Below, piece after piece: positions 41,243 to 53,363 of a stretch of DNA of 64,000 nucleotides. The notes under the pieces were generated by a model that made no database searches, was not told the DNA's origin, and saw only the letters and a program-made list of their open reading frames with translations. The stretch's first letter is position 1, and every line of letters begins with the position of its first letter. Source of the DNA: Sphingobium sp. OAS761 (GTDB lineage: Bacteria > Pseudomonadota > Alphaproteobacteria > Sphingomonadales > Sphingomonadaceae); the NCBI RefSeq assembly GCF_024168485.1, contig NZ_JALJVY010000016.1, positions 1-64,000 on the forward strand. The letters run 5' to 3'. The position numbers and the translations under genes were made by a program.

Positions 41243-42312
41243 GCAGCGCTTCTCGCAAAATCCAAAATGATGTCGGCCTGACGTTCCGAGGCAGGGACGG
41301 GGGACAGGTCGATCGAATCGCGCATCGCCGCTTCCTGCACGGCGACATAGTCCGGTTGCAAGTCGCGCGTGCGGGCCAGAGCCGCCGGAAGCTGAGCCAC
41401 GTCCTCGATCACCTGGCCCAGGCGCCAGTGGCTGAAACATTCCTGCCGCGGATTGCGATGATCCAGATTGAGGAAAAGGCAGGGGCGTGGATGCAGAAGG
41501 AATTCATACACCTGGCTCGATATGTCGCCCAGATAGACGTCGGCGCTCATGGTGTAGCTCATATCGATCGAGTGGCGACTGCCCATGTCCACGCGGATGT
41601 GCGGCGCGCTGCTGGCGATCGGTGGCACGCGCTGCGCCAATTTCGCGTGGGGAGCGATGATGACGTTCCAGTCCTCAAGCGATTCCAGCGCCGCCAGCAC
41701 CGTAGGACCATGGTTGACCCAGGATGACAGCGCCGCATCGAAATGCGGATTATAGAGCAGCACCGGCTTGTCATCAGAGAAGAAGCGCTGCCTCTGCGCC
41801 TTCAGTTCGAACTTGGCATAGCCGCCGATGCGCACATTGTTCGCCGTTCCAAGTCCCCGCGCGATGAGCCGGCGTCTGTCCTTGTCACCGCCGACCAGCG
41901 TCAGATCAAAATCGGCGTGGCGCTTCTTGTAACCCCCTTCGCGATCGCCGGCGCCGTGCTTAATATGGATCATACGGGACGCGAAACCGGGTCCATGACG
42001 AAGCCAGGCGCTGCTGATCTCGGTCGTGACCAGCAGCGGGAAGCGCGCGAAGGTCGGATAGTTGAGCAACAGGGTCGCGAGCCGGGAGGGTTGCCGGAAC
42101 AGCGAGTCGGGTCGCAATGGCGGGCGGCGCAGGCGGATAAGGCGCAGCTTCCCGTCAGGATCGTAGCTGCGCACGAGGTCCAGGACGGCGTCGGAGGGCG
42201 ATAGCACATGGACATGCACATCATTGCGTCCCGCCAGCGCCAGCGCGGCGGGTAGCCAGTGATAGAGCTGCTGGGCTTCGGCGATGGCGATGAAGGCGAT
42301 GTCGGTCGGCAA
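41239..42312 (-). CDS. CDP-glycerol glycerophosphotransferase-like (TagB/TagF-type) protein
   Basis: 357 residues, GT-B-like, soluble or peripheral. TagF-type landmarks are visible: IKHGAGD near residue 117, APHAK near 220 and YLGDISSQVYEFL near 261, where the family has its catalytic histidines and a SD-SS-x-E loop. Such enzymes polymerise glycerol or ribitol phosphate onto a lipid carrier. Together with the overlapping CDP-alcohol phosphotransferase this suggests synthesis of a phosphopolyol surface glycolipid or polymer (inference). The sequence is divergent, so the substrate is open. Confidence 0.68.
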   Translation of the reverse strand: MPTDIAFIAIAEAQQLYHWLPAALALAGRNDVHVHVLSPSDAVLDLVRSYDPDGKLRLIRLRRPPLRPDSLFRQPSRLATLLLNYPTFARFPLLVTTEISSAWLRHGPGFASRMIHIKHGAGDREGGYKKRHADFDLTLVGGDKDRRRLIARGLGTANNVRIGGYAKFELKAQRQRFFSDDKPVLLYNPHFDAALSSWVNHGPTVLAALESLEDWNVIIAPHAKLAQRVPPIASSAPHIRVDMGSRHSIDMSYTMSADVYLGDISSQVYEFLLHPRPCLFLNLDHRNPRQECFSHWRLGQVIEDVAQLPAALARTRDLQPDYVAVQEAAMRDSIDLSPVPASERQADIILDFARSAA

Positions 42313-42466
42313 CTGAAGGTATCCTGAAAATGAGCCGCGCCATTGCGATCATATGGGCCATGAAGCAAGCGCGACGCCATTTCCTTGCCCTGAACGCTGG
42401 ACCTTTGGCTATTTTTTGTTATTGCGCAGCGCAACAGACAGACGACGGAAAGAGGCGCGATCACCG

Positions 42467-43255
42467 ATGGCCGAATTTGCTTTGCCCAAGAACAGCAAGA
42501 TCACCGGCAAGGGCGTGGTGCACAAGGCCCCCGACGGAGCGACCAACGTGCGGTCGTTCAAGGTCTATCGCTACGATCCCGATTCGGGCGAAAACCCGCG
42601 CTACGACACGTATGAGATCGATCTCGACAATTGTGGGCCGATGGTTCTGGACGCCCTGCTGAAGATCAAGAATGAATATGATCCGACGCTGACGTTCCGC
42701 CGGTCCTGCCGGGAGGGCATTTGCGGTTCCTGTTCGATGAACATGAACGGCCGCAACGGTCTGGCCTGCACCACCGCGATTGACGAATGTTCGGGCAGGG
42801 ACGTGCGGATCACGCCGTTGCCGCACATGGACGTCATCAAGGATCTGGTGCCGGACTTCACCCATTTCTACGCCCAGTACAACAGCATCAAGCCCTGGTT
42901 GCAAACCGTCAGCCCGGCGCCCAGCGGTAAGGAGCGGCTCCAGTCGCCCGCCGACCGCGAGAAGCTGGATGGCCTCTACGAGTGCATCCTGTGCGCCTGC
43001 TGCTCGACCAGCTGCCCCAGCTACTGGTGGAACAGCGACAAGTTCCTCGGTCCGGCAATCCTGCTTCAGGCCTATCGCTGGCTGGCCGACAGCCGCGACG
43101 AATATACCGGCGAGCGTCTGGACGAGCTGGAAGATCCCTTCCGCCTTTATCGCTGTCACACCATCATGAACTGCGCGAATGTCTGCCCCAAGGGCCTGTC
43201 GCCCGCAAAGGCGATCGCCGAAACCAAGAAGATGATGGTCGAACGCCAGCTCTGA
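42467..43255 (+). CDS. sdhB: Succinate dehydrogenase iron-sulfur subunit
   Basis: 262 residues. A plant-type [2Fe-2S] site is given by CREGICGSC followed by C in NGLACTT. The [4Fe-4S] and [3Fe-4S] sites lie in [12 protein letters not shown] and [15 protein letters not shown]. It carries electrons from SdhA to the membrane subunits of complex II. sdhA/C/D are not within the window on the upstream side, since the upstream gene is unrelated and divergent; they must be elsewhere. The thioesterase gene begins two bases after its stop. Confidence 0.97.
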   Translation: MAEFALPKNSKITGKGVVHKAPDGATNVRSFKVYRYDPDSGENPRYDTYEIDLDNCGPMVLDALLKIKNEYDPTLTFRRSCREGICGSCSMNMNGRNGLACTTAIDECSGRDVRITPLPHMDVIKDLVPDFTHFYAQYNSIKPWLQTVSPAPSGKERLQSPADREKLDGLYECILCACCSTSCPSYWWNSDKFLGPAILLQAYRWLADSRDEYTGERLDELEDPFRLYRCHTIMNCANVCPKGLSPAKAIAETKKMMVERQL

Positions 43256-43256
43256 C

Positions 43257-43712
43257 GTGGACGGCGAAACCGGATTCTTCACGCTCGTCACCGACGGGGC
43301 GTGGGCTGGATGGCAGGCGTGGAACGACCCGGCGGGTACGTTTCTGGACTTTCTGGGTGTCAGCTATGCGCGCGGAGACGGGCCGGGTCGTGCCATCGTC
43401 ATGCTGGAAAGCCGGTCCGACCATGCTAACCGGATCGGCGGTTTGCATGGAGGCATGTTGGCAAGCTTCGCCGATCACGCACTTTTCGCGGGCTTGGCGG
43501 CCATGGGACGGCCCGAGCAGGCGTCGGCGGTCACGGTCGACCTGTCGATGCAATATTGCGGGGCGGGCCGGGTCGGGCCGGTATTGCAGGCCAATGTCGA
43601 ATTGCTCCGCGAAACCGGCCGCTTGATGTTCCTGCGCCTGACGATCGTACAGGGCGACGAACTGGTGGCGGCAGCCGCCGCGACGGTGCGCAAGGTGACG
43701 CCGCGCCGATGA
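43257..43712 (+). CDS. PaaI-type hotdog thioesterase
   Basis: 151 residues from GTG at 43257. The hotdog-fold signature is the segment NRIGGLHGGMLASFADHA (about residues 59-76), as in PaaI acyl-CoA thioesterases. It probably hydrolyses a small or aromatic acyl-CoA; the substrate cannot be read from sequence. It is tightly packed between sdhB and zapE (overlap of four bases with the latter). Confidence 0.88.
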   Translation: MDGETGFFTLVTDGAWAGWQAWNDPAGTFLDFLGVSYARGDGPGRAIVMLESRSDHANRIGGLHGGMLASFADHALFAGLAAMGRPEQASAVTVDLSMQYCGAGRVGPVLQANVELLRETGRLMFLRLTIVQGDELVAAAAATVRKVTPRR

Positions 43713-44821
43713 CCGGCGTGCTGGCCCGTTATGAAGCGCTCGTGGCTGCCGGCGAACTGAAGGCCGATCCCGACCAGCGCGCCGGCGCAGAGCGGCTTGA
43801 CCGGCTGCAAGGGGAATTGGAAGCCACCCCGGCGCGGGGATCTACCCTGTGGAAATTGCTGCGCAAGCCGCCCGAACCCCCGCGCGGACTATATATGTGG
43901 GGTGGCGTCGGCCGGGGCAAGTCCATGCTGATGGACCTGTTCTTCGACGCGGTGCATGTCCAGCGCAAGAAGCGCGCGCATTTTCATGAATTCATGCTCG
44001 ACGTGCACACCCGTCTGGCCGAGGCGCGCAAATCGGAAACGGGCGATCCCATCCCGCCGGTGGTCGAATCGCTGGCGGAGGAAGCACGGTTGCTCTGTTT
44101 CGACGAGATGGTGGTGAACAATATGGCAGACGCGGCAATCATGTCGCGCCTGTTCACGGGACTGCTCGACAAGCGGGTGACGATCGTCACGACGTCCAAT
44201 CGCGCGCCGGATGAATTGTACAAGGACGGCCTCAACCGACAGCTTTTCCTGCCCTTCATCGATCTGATCAAGGCCAAGCTGGATGTCATGTCGCTCAATG
44301 GGCCGACCGATTATCGGCGCGACCGTCTGGGCGACGCGCGCTTGTGGCATTGCCCAAATGGGTCCGAAGCGACCAGGGCCCTGTCCGAGGCGTTTTTCCG
44401 CCTGACCGATTATCCGGTTGAGGACCGGGCGAAAGTGCCCGCCGAGGAGATCGTCGTTCAGGGCGGCCGAACGATGCTGGTGCCCAAGAGTCTGAAGGGT
44501 GTCGCCGTATTCTCCTTCAAACGGCTTTGCGTCGAGGCGCGCGGCGCGCCCGATTATCTGGCTATCGCGCGGAAATATCATACGGTGATCATCGTCGGCA
44601 TCCCGATATTAGGCCCGGAAAAGCGCAACGAGGCGGCGCGTTTCGTGACGCTCATCGACTCGCTTTACGAATATAAGGTCAAATTGCTGGCGTCGGCCGA
44701 TGCCGAACCCGGACGCCTTTATCCTGAGGGCGACGGGGCCTTCGAGTTCGAACGCACCGTATCGCGCCTCCTGGAAATGCAATCGGACGAATATCTGGCG
44801 CTGGGCCACGGGCCAAAATAA
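43709..44821 (+). CDS. zapE: AFG1/ZapE-family ATPase
   Basis: 370 residues. Walker A GGVGRGKSM (about residues 65-73), Walker B LLCFDEM (about 130) and sensor region TIVTTSNRAP identify the AFG1-like AAA family. In E. coli ZapE associates with the divisome; mitochondrial AFG1 helps respiratory complex turnover. It sits next to sdhB in many alphaproteobacteria. Start overlaps the thioesterase stop (ATGA). Confidence 0.93.
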   Translation: MTGVLARYEALVAAGELKADPDQRAGAERLDRLQGELEATPARGSTLWKLLRKPPEPPRGLYMWGGVGRGKSMLMDLFFDAVHVQRKKRAHFHEFMLDVHTRLAEARKSETGDPIPPVVESLAEEARLLCFDEMVVNNMADAAIMSRLFTGLLDKRVTIVTTSNRAPDELYKDGLNRQLFLPFIDLIKAKLDVMSLNGPTDYRRDRLGDARLWHCPNGSEATRALSEAFFRLTDYPVEDRAKVPAEEIVVQGGRTMLVPKSLKGVAVFSFKRLCVEARGAPDYLAIARKYHTVIIVGIPILGPEKRNEAARFVTLIDSLYEYKVKLLASADAEPGRLYPEGDGAFEFERTVSRLLEMQSDEYLALGHGPK

Positions 44822-44825
44822 AGCC

Positions 44826-45374
44826 TCAAAAGCGCGTAGCCAGCGCGATTCCGCCCCCATGGAGGTCCGCCCATGGGCTTAGACGCACCAGATCATCCTG
44901 CTTTCGGGTGATCAGAAGCCCCGATAATTCGCCGATAGCTGCACCGGCCAGCACGTCGTGCCAACGATGCCGGTGCGCCTGGACGCGGGCGGTGGCGACG
45001 AAGGCCGCGACGATATGGGCGGGCACGCCGACTTCCCAACCATGACGGTTGTACAGCGTCGCCGCCGCCGAAAATGCGATGGCGCTATGGGCAGACGGAA
45101 AGCCGCGGCGATCCGAATGGTCCGGGCGCCATTCCGGGAAGGCCTGCTTCGCCCCGTATGACAGGATAGCCGCTGCGCCAATGCTGGCTCCCGCCTGCAC
45201 CAGGCCGCCATCATCCTCTTCCAGCAGGGGAAGGCCCAGCGCCATGCCGACCAGAGCGGCCTCGCCCACGGTGCTCGCCTTGTTCCATCCTCGGTCGCTC
45301 GCCTGTGCGCCGGTCGCATGGACGCACGCGAGCGCCCCGAGAACCGCGAACGCGGCCCGCTTTATCCACACCAT
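44826..45374 (-). CDS. Exported PAP2-family phosphatase
   Basis: 182 residues with a signal peptide ending near ATGAQA. PAP2 motifs are visible: K...RP in KQAFPEWRP, the PSAH motif in GFPSAHSAIAF, and R...H...D in ARVQAHRHRWHDVLAG. It likely dephosphorylates lipid phosphates (undecaprenyl pyrophosphate, lipid A or phosphatidate) at the periplasmic face. It is convergent with zapE, with only 4 bases between the stops. Confidence 0.9.
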   Translation of the reverse strand: MVWIKRAAFAVLGALACVHATGAQASDRGWNKASTVGEAALVGMALGLPLLEEDDGGLVQAGASIGAAAILSYGAKQAFPEWRPDHSDRRGFPSAHSAIAFSAAATLYNRHGWEVGVPAHIVAAFVATARVQAHRHRWHDVLAGAAIGELSGLLITRKQDDLVRLSPWADLHGGGIALATRF

Positions 45375-46718
<1,344 letters not shown>

Positions 46719-46740
46719 GCCTCCACAAGCTTGCACCTGT

Positions 46741-46780
46741 CCGTCCCAGGTAAGTGCGCAGCCTGGGACGGGCTGAATTT
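46741..46780 (+). terminator. Hairpin between mdh and sucD
   Basis: A perfect 10-bp stem (46741-46750 with 46762-46771) with an 11-base loop, followed by GCTGAATTTT. It starts 23 bases after mdh and 52 bases before the sucD ATG. It could be a partial terminator, or an RNA-stability element that sets unequal levels of the two genes. Confidence 0.55.
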
Positions 46781-46822
46781 TCGACCCAAAGTGCCACGTC
46801 CACAGAATATGAAGGGACACAT

Positions 46823-47707
46823 ATGTCCATTCTGGTGAACAAGAACACCAAGGTCATCACCCAGGGTATGACCGGAGCCACCGGCACCTTCCACACCGAA
46901 ACCGCGCTGGCCTATGGCACGCAGATGGTCGGTGGCGTCACTCCGGGCAAGGGCGGCACGACCCATATCGGCCTGCCCATGTTCGACACGGTCGCGGAAG
47001 CCAAGGCGAAGACCGGCGCCGATGCCTCGGTCATCTATGTGCCGCCGCCGTTCGCGGCCGATTCGATCATGGAAGCGATCGATGCGGAAATCCCTCTGAT
47101 CGTCTGCATCACCGAAGGCATTCCGGTTCTGGACATGGTGAAGGTGAAGCGGTCGCTGTCGGGCAGCAAGTCGCGCCTGATCGGTCCGAACTGCCCCGGC
47201 TTGCTGACCCCTGGCGAATGCAAGATCGGCATCATGCCGGGCAACATCTTCTCCAAGGGCAGCGTGGGTGTCGTGTCGCGGTCGGGCACGCTGACATATG
47301 AAGCCGTGTTCCAGACCACCAATGCAGGCCTGGGCCAGACCACGGCCGTCGGCATCGGCGGTGATCCGGTGAACGGCACCAACTTCATCGACGTACTGGA
47401 ACTGTTCCTGGCCGACGACGCGACCGAATCGATCATCATGATCGGTGAGATCGGCGGCGACGCGGAGGAACAGGCCGCGCAGTTCCTGATCGACGAGGCC
47501 AAGAAGGGCCGCAAGAAGCCGATGGCCGGCTTTATCGCGGGCCGCACGGCGCCTCCGGGCCGTCGCATGGGCCATGCCGGCGCGATCGTGTCGGGCGGCA
47601 AGGGCGACGCGGAAAGCAAGATCGCGGCGATGGAAGCGGCCGGCATCAAGGTCGCAGCCAGCCCGTCGGAACTCGGCACCACCCTGCTCGAGGTTCTGAA
47701 GGGCTAA
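46823..47707 (+). CDS. sucD: Succinyl-CoA ligase alpha subunit
   Basis: 294 residues. CoA-binding N-terminal domain with [10 protein letters not shown] (residues 15-24) and a C-terminal ligase domain with the phosphohistidine in [15 protein letters not shown]. It couples succinyl-CoA cleavage to nucleotide triphosphate formation together with the beta subunit SucC. No sucC is found in the window. GAAGGGACA is upstream of the ATG. Confidence 0.97.
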   Translation: MSILVNKNTKVITQGMTGATGTFHTETALAYGTQMVGGVTPGKGGTTHIGLPMFDTVAEAKAKTGADASVIYVPPPFAADSIMEAIDAEIPLIVCITEGIPVLDMVKVKRSLSGSKSRLIGPNCPGLLTPGECKIGIMPGNIFSKGSVGVVSRSGTLTYEAVFQTTNAGLGQTTAVGIGGDPVNGTNFIDVLELFLADDATESIIMIGEIGGDAEEQAAQFLIDEAKKGRKKPMAGFIAGRTAPPGRRMGHAGAIVSGGKGDAESKIAAMEAAGIKVAASPSELGTTLLEVLKG

Positions 47708-47800
47708 AGGCAGGCAATGACCAGGGTGGCCGGGCTGCACCCCGGCCGCTTGGTTTCCCGCTTCCGCGACTGCACGCGGCTGGGAAGGAATGTGACGATC

Positions 47801-50596
47801 ATGGGTTACGAGAACCAGGATTTCGAGATGGAGCGCGGGCCGAGCTGGGCGCGCGACAATTGGCCGTTGACGGATACCGACGACCTGACCGGTGCGCTGG
47901 ACCCGACGCAGATGCAGGTGGCCGTCAAGGCCGCCGCCAAGTCGGCGGGCAAGGCCGTGTCCGAAGCGGACATCGCGCAGGCCGCAGAGGATGCCATCCG
48001 CGCGCAGATGCTGATCCGCACCTATCGCGTGCGCGGTCACCTGGCCGCCAATCTCGATCCGCTGGGCCTGACCCAACGCGATCTGCCGGCGGACCTGACG
48101 CCGGAATATCACGGTCTGACCGACCTCAGCAAAAAGGTGTTCCTGGGCGGCACGCTGGGGCTGCAATTCGCCACCGTCAGCGAGATCGTTGCCATTCTTC
48201 GCCAGAATTACTGCGGTAGTGTCGGCCTGGAATATATGCACATCTCCGATGTCGAGGAGCGGCGGTTCCTTCAGGAGCGGATGGAAGGCAAGGACAAGGA
48301 AATCCACTTCACGCCCGAGGGCAAGAAGGCGATCCTGGCCAAGGTCATCCAGGCCGAGCAATATGAGAAGTTCCTGGGCCGCAAATATGTCGGCACCAAG
48401 CGCTTTGGCCTCGACGGCGGCGAAGCCATGATCCCGGCGCTGGAAGCTGTGATCAAATATGGCGGCGCGACCGGCGTGCGCGAGATCGTGTTCGGCATGG
48501 CCCATCGCGGCCGGCTTAACGTGCTGGCCAATGTCATGGCCAAGGGCTTTCGCGTCATCTTCCACGAATTTTCGGGCGGCACCGCCAATCCCGAGGACGT
48601 GGGTGGTTCCGGCGACGTCAAATATCATCTCGGCACGTCGACCGATCGCGAATTCGACGGCATCAAGGTCCATATGTCGCTGGTCCCCAACCCGTCGCAC
48701 CTTGAAACCGTCGATCCGGTCGTGCTCGGCAAGGTGCGCGCGCAGCAGACATTCCGCGACGACCTTGCCAAGCATGAGCAGGTGCTGCCGGTTCTGATCC
48801 ATGGCGACGCCGCCTTTGCGGGTCAGGGCATCGTCTGGGAATGCTTCGGTTTTTCCGGGGTGCCCGGATATAATACCGGCGGCTGCGTCCACTTCATCGT
48901 GAACAACCAGATCGGCTTCACCACCAGCCCGCAATTCTCGCGCGGCTCGCCCTATCCCAGCGACGTGGCGAAGGGTGTCCAGGCGCCGATCCTGCACGTC
49001 AATGGCGACGATCCCGAAGCCGTCACCTTTGCCTGCAAGCTGGCGATGGAATATCGCGCGGCGTTCCACCGCGACATCGTGATCGACATGTGGTGCTACC
49101 GTCGCTTCGGCCATAATGAAGGCGACGAACCGTCCTTCACCCAGCCGCAGATGTACGCGAAAATCCGACAGCACCCCCCGGTGAGCGACGTCTATTCCGC
49201 GCGTTTGAAGGCTGAAGGCCTGGTAGACGACGATTTCGTGGCCAAGGCGACCGGCGATTTCGTCAATCATCTGGAGGACGAGTTCGAGGCGGCCAAGAGC
49301 TACAAGGCCAACAAGGCGGACTGGTTTGCCGGGCGCTGGTCGGGCCTGCACAAGCCCGCCGATGCAGAAACCACGCGCCAGACGGTGGAAAGCGGCATCA
49401 GCCCGAAGCTGTTCGACAGCCTGGGCCGGACGCTGACGACCATTCCCGAAGGACATCAAGTCCACAAGACGCTCAAGCGCGTCCTTGATGCCAAGACGGA
49501 GATGTTCAGGTCCGGCGCGAATTTCGACTGGGCGACGGGTGAGGCGCTGGCATTCGGCTCCCTGCTGTCGGAGGGATATGGCGTTCGCCTGTCGGGTCAG
49601 GATTCGGGGCGCGGAACCTTCAGCCAGCGGCACGCCGTCTGGGTCGACCAGAATAGCGAAGAAAAATATATTCCTCTCTCGACCGTGCCCCATGGCCGGT
49701 TCGAGGTGTTGGACAGCCCGCTGTCGGAATATGGCGTGCTGGGCTTCGAATATGGCTATGCGCTGGCGGACCCGAAATGCCTGGTGATGTGGGAGGCCCA
49801 GTTCGGTGATTTCGCCAACGGCGCCCAGATCATTTTCGACCAGTATATCGCATCGTCGGAAAGCAAGTGGTTGCGCGCCAACGGCCTCGTCTGCCTGCTG
49901 CCGCACGGCTATGAAGGGCAGGGTCCCGAACATAGTTCGGCGCGTCTGGAGCGCTTTCTCCAGCTGTGCGCCGAAGGCAATATCCAGGTCGCCAACTGCA
50001 CTACGCCGGCCAACTATTTCCATATCCTGCGCCGCCAGATGCTTCGGGCCTTCCGCAAGCCGCTGATCATGATGACGCCCAAGTCGCTCCTGCGCCACAA
50101 GCTGGCCGTCAGCAAGACAGAGGATTTCCTGGGCGAAGCCCACTTCATGCGCATCCTGTCGGACATAAACCCGGCGCCGGACGCGGAAACGAAGCGGCTT
50201 GTCCTGTGTTCGGGCAAGGTCGCCTACGACCTGATCGAAGCGCGCAATGCGGCAGGGGACAAGAATACCCAGATCGTCCGCATCGAGCAGCTCTATCCGT
50301 TCCCGACCGAGGCGCTGGCCATACGCATCAAGCGCATGACGGCGTTGGAGGAGGTGATCTGGTGTCAGGAAGAACCCCGCAACAATGGCGGATGGTTCTT
50401 TGTGGAGCCGTTTATCGAGGAAGCGCTGGCCCAGGCCGGCAAGGCACCGATGCGCGCCCGCTATGCCGGTCGCAAGGCATCCGCCTCGCCCGCAACCGGC
50501 CTGGCATCGCGTCACGTGTCCGAACAGGGTGCGCTTGTCGCCGATGCGCTGGGGCACAGCGTCCGCACTGAAATCCGTCGCCAGAAGAAAGGCTGA
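47801..50596 (+). CDS. sucA: 2-oxoglutarate dehydrogenase E1 component
   Basis: 931 residues. Thiamine diphosphate binding is seen in [14 protein letters not shown] with the later NNQIGFTT segment. Active-site histidines appear in [12 protein letters not shown] and [10 protein letters not shown]. It decarboxylates 2-oxoglutarate and loads the succinyl group on the lipoyl arm of SucB. The ATG at 47801 follows GGAAGGAA; frame continuing 84 bases upstream is not needed. Confidence 0.97.
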   Translation: MGYENQDFEMERGPSWARDNWPLTDTDDLTGALDPTQMQVAVKAAAKSAGKAVSEADIAQAAEDAIRAQMLIRTYRVRGHLAANLDPLGLTQRDLPADLTPEYHGLTDLSKKVFLGGTLGLQFATVSEIVAILRQNYCGSVGLEYMHISDVEERRFLQERMEGKDKEIHFTPEGKKAILAKVIQAEQYEKFLGRKYVGTKRFGLDGGEAMIPALEAVIKYGGATGVREIVFGMAHRGRLNVLANVMAKGFRVIFHEFSGGTANPEDVGGSGDVKYHLGTSTDREFDGIKVHMSLVPNPSHLETVDPVVLGKVRAQQTFRDDLAKHEQVLPVLIHGDAAFAGQGIVWECFGFSGVPGYNTGGCVHFIVNNQIGFTTSPQFSRGSPYPSDVAKGVQAPILHVNGDDPEAVTFACKLAMEYRAAFHRDIVIDMWCYRRFGHNEGDEPSFTQPQMYAKIRQHPPVSDVYSARLKAEGLVDDDFVAKATGDFVNHLEDEFEAAKSYKANKADWFAGRWSGLHKPADAETTRQTVESGISPKLFDSLGRTLTTIPEGHQVHKTLKRVLDAKTEMFRSGANFDWATGEALAFGSLLSEGYGVRLSGQDSGRGTFSQRHAVWVDQNSEEKYIPLSTVPHGRFEVLDSPLSEYGVLGFEYGYALADPKCLVMWEAQFGDFANGAQIIFDQYIASSESKWLRANGLVCLLPHGYEGQGPEHSSARLERFLQLCAEGNIQVANCTTPANYFHILRRQMLRAFRKPLIMMTPKSLLRHKLAVSKTEDFLGEAHFMRILSDINPAPDAETKRLVLCSGKVAYDLIEARNAAGDKNTQIVRIEQLYPFPTEALAIRIKRMTALEEVIWCQEEPRNNGGWFFVEPFIEEALAQAGKAPMRARYAGRKASASPATGLASRHVSEQGALVADALGHSVRTEIRRQKKG

Positions 50597-50604
50597 GACA
50601 GCTC

Positions 50605-51843
50605 ATGGCCACCGAAGTCAAAGTCCCCACGCTGGGCGAATCCGTTACCGAAGCGACCGTGGGCCAGTGGCTCAAGAAGCCGGGCGAAGCCGTCGCGCTG
50701 GATGAGCCCATCGTCAGCCTGGAAACCGACAAGGTCGCGGTGGACGTACCCGCGCCGGCCGCCGGCACGATGGGCGACATTGTCGCGAAGGAAGGCGATA
50801 CGGTCGAAGTTGGAGCCCTGCTGGCCTATGTGAACGAAGGCGGAGCCGCTGCGGCTGCTCCTGCCACCGCGCCCGCCAAGGCGGAAGCCGCTGCCCCGGC
50901 GCCTGCCGCTTCGGCGCCCGCCGCTTCGGACGATGAAGAGGGCGGCAACCTGACCCTGTCGCCTGCCGTGCGCCGTCTCGTGCTGGAGCATGGTCTCGAC
51001 CCGAGCAAGATCAAGGGTAGCGGCAAGGACGGTCGCCTGACCAAGGATGATGTCATGGCTGCCGTCGCCGCCGGCACCGCCAGGGCGATCGCGTCTGCTT
51101 CGGCCGCGGCACCCGCGGCCGCTGCGCCCGCCGCCGGACCGGGTCGCGCGCAGGAGCGGGTCAAGATGACCCGTTTGCGCCAGACGGTTGCCAAGCGGCT
51201 GAAGGAGGCGCAGAACACGGCCGCGCTGCTTACGACCTTCAACGACGTCGACATGACCAACGTCATCGAGGCGCGCGCCAAGTATAAGGATCTGTTCGAG
51301 AAGAAGCATGGCGTCCGCCTGGGCTTCATGGGCTTTTTCACCAAGGCCGTGTGCATGGCGCTCAAGGATATACCGGGTGTCAATGCGCAGATCGAGGGCG
51401 ACGAGATCGTCTATAACGATTTCGCCGATATTTCCGTCGCCGTGTCCGCGCCGAGCGGACTGGTCGTTCCCGTCATCCGCAACGCCGAAAGCATGAGCGT
51501 CGCGCAGATTGAAAAGACGATTGGCGATTTCGGCAAGAAGGCGAAAGACGGCAAGCTGACCATGGAAGACATGAAGGGCGGCACCTTCACGATCTCCAAT
51601 GGCGGCGTGTTCGGATCGTTGATGTCGACTCCGATCATCAATCCGCCGCAGTCGGCGGTGCTGGGCCTTCACCGTATCGAGGACCGTCCCGTCGTCCGTA
51701 ACGGTCAGGTTGTCGTCCGGCCGATGATGTATCTTGCGCTCAGCTACGATCACCGCCTGATCGACGGGCGCGAGGCGGTCACCTTCCTGGTCGCGGTGAA
51801 GAATGCGATTGAGGATCCGACCCGCCTTCTCATCGACCTGTAA
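50605..51843 (+). CDS. sucB: Dihydrolipoyllysine succinyltransferase (E2)
   Basis: 412 residues: one lipoyl domain with the modified lysine in ETDKVAVDV (about residue 43), an alanine/proline-rich linker, a peripheral-subunit-binding domain (about 113-150, starting [15 protein letters not shown]) and a catalytic domain with the H/D pair in [13 protein letters not shown]. It forms the core of the 2-oxoglutarate dehydrogenase complex. It starts 8 bases after sucA. Confidence 0.97.
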   Translation: MATEVKVPTLGESVTEATVGQWLKKPGEAVALDEPIVSLETDKVAVDVPAPAAGTMGDIVAKEGDTVEVGALLAYVNEGGAAAAAPATAPAKAEAAAPAPAASAPAASDDEEGGNLTLSPAVRRLVLEHGLDPSKIKGSGKDGRLTKDDVMAAVAAGTARAIASASAAAPAAAAPAAGPGRAQERVKMTRLRQTVAKRLKEAQNTAALLTTFNDVDMTNVIEARAKYKDLFEKKHGVRLGFMGFFTKAVCMALKDIPGVNAQIEGDEIVYNDFADISVAVSAPSGLVVPVIRNAESMSVAQIEKTIGDFGKKAKDGKLTMEDMKGGTFTISNGGVFGSLMSTPIINPPQSAVLGLHRIEDRPVVRNGQVVVRPMMYLALSYDHRLIDGREAVTFLVAVKNAIEDPTRLLIDL

Positions 51844-51868
51844 GTTCCAGAGCCAGAGGACCAGAACC

Positions 51869-53269
51869 ATGGCCGACTTTGATTATGACGTCCTTGTCAT
51901 CGGCGCCGGACCGGGCGGCTATGTCGCCGCGATCCGCGCGGCGCAGCTGGGGATCAAGACAGCCTGCGCCGAAAGCCGCGAGACGCTGGGCGGCACCTGC
52001 CTCAATGTGGGCTGCATACCGTCCAAGGCGCTGCTCCACGCGTCCGAGCTCTACGACGAAGCCGCGAATGGCGCGCTGGCCAAGCTGGGCGTCAAGATCG
52101 ACAAGATGAGCCTGGACCTGCCCACCATGCAGGGCCAGCGCATTGATGCGGTGAAGGGTCTGACCGGCGGTATCGAGTTTCTGTTCAAGAAGAACAAGGT
52201 CACCTGGCTGAAGGGGCTGGCGAGCTTCACAGGCGCGAACACGGTCGACGTGAATGGCGAGAAGGTGACGGCGAAGAACATCGTCATTGCGACGGGATCG
52301 TCGGTCACGCCGCTTCCGGGCGTGCAGGTCGACAATGCGGGCGGCAGGATCGTCGATTCGACCGGCGCGCTCGAACTGGACAAGGTGCCGGGCCATCTGG
52401 TCGTCGTCGGCGGCGGCGTCATTGGTCTGGAACTGGGGTCGGTGTGGCGCCGCGTCGGCGCCAAGGTCACGGTGGTCGAATTTCTTGACCAGATCCTGCC
52501 CGGCATGGACGGCGAAGTCCGCAAGGAAGCGAACAAGATTTTCAAGAAGCAGGGCTTCGAATATAAGCTCGGCACCAAGGTTACGGGCGCAGAGGTGGGC
52601 AAGAAGGGCGTCACCCTGACGGTCGAACCCGCCGCCGGTGGCGCAGCCGAGAAGATCGAGGCCGACGTCGTGCTGGTGTCGATCGGCCGCCGTCCCAACA
52701 CTGAAGGTCTGGGCCTCGACAAGATCGGGCTGGAACTCAACGCGCGCGGCCAGATCGAAACCGATCATGATTTCGCGACCAAGGTTCCGGGCGTATGGGC
52801 CATTGGCGATGTCATTCCCGGCCCGATGCTGGCGCACAAGGCTGAGGATGAAGGCATTGCCGTGGCCGAGAATATCGCTGGCCTGACCGGCATCGTGAAC
52901 CATGCGGTCATCCCGTCGGTTGTCTACACCAAGCCGGAAATCGCGGGCGTGGGCCTCACTGAGGAAGCCGCCAAGGAAAAGGGCGCGATCAAGGTCGGCA
53001 AATTCCCGATGATGGCGAACAGCCGCGCCAAGACCAATCATGAACCGGAAGGTTTCGTAAAGATCATCGCCGATGCCGAGACCGACAAGGTTCTGGGCGT
53101 GTGGATCATCGCCACCGTTGCCGGCACGATGATTGCGCAGGCGGCGCAGGCGATGGAATTCGGCGCGTCGAGCGAGGACATCGCCTATACCTGTCACGCC
53201 CATCCGACGCACAGCGAGGCGATCAAGGAGGCGGCGATGGCCGTCACGGGCAAGCCGATCCACATGTAA
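51869..53269 (+). CDS. lpd: Dihydrolipoyl dehydrogenase (E3)
   Basis: 466 residues. FAD-binding GAGPGGYVAA at the N-terminus, redox disulfide in GGTCLNVGCIPSK, NAD-binding GGGVIGLELGS and the C-terminal active-site HAHPTHSE. It reoxidises the dihydrolipoyl arm of the complex. Last gene of the cluster, followed by a strong terminator. Confidence 0.97.
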   Translation: MADFDYDVLVIGAGPGGYVAAIRAAQLGIKTACAESRETLGGTCLNVGCIPSKALLHASELYDEAANGALAKLGVKIDKMSLDLPTMQGQRIDAVKGLTGGIEFLFKKNKVTWLKGLASFTGANTVDVNGEKVTAKNIVIATGSSVTPLPGVQVDNAGGRIVDSTGALELDKVPGHLVVVGGGVIGLELGSVWRRVGAKVTVVEFLDQILPGMDGEVRKEANKIFKKQGFEYKLGTKVTGAEVGKKGVTLTVEPAAGGAAEKIEADVVLVSIGRRPNTEGLGLDKIGLELNARGQIETDHDFATKVPGVWAIGDVIPGPMLAHKAEDEGIAVAENIAGLTGIVNHAVIPSVVYTKPEIAGVGLTEEAAKEKGAIKVGKFPMMANSRAKTNHEPEGFVKIIADAETDKVLGVWIIATVAGTMIAQAAQAMEFGASSEDIAYTCHAHPTHSEAIKEAAMAVTGKPIHM

Positions 53270-53290
53270 TCGCCGCCCGCGCGAATGCAG

Positions 53291-53329
53291 AAAGGAAAAG
53301 GCCTCCGTTATGCGGAGGCCTTTTCCTTT
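53291..53329. terminator. Strong bidirectional terminator after lpd
   Basis: A 17-bp perfect stem (53291-53307 with 53313-53329) and 5-base loop. The arms contain A-rich and T-rich segments (AAAGGAAAA/TTTTCCTTT), so the structure can end transcription from lpd and from the convergent HExxH gene. Confidence 0.93.
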
Positions 53330-53363
53330 TCAGGGATGGCTGGATGAAAGGCCCGCCCTTTGC

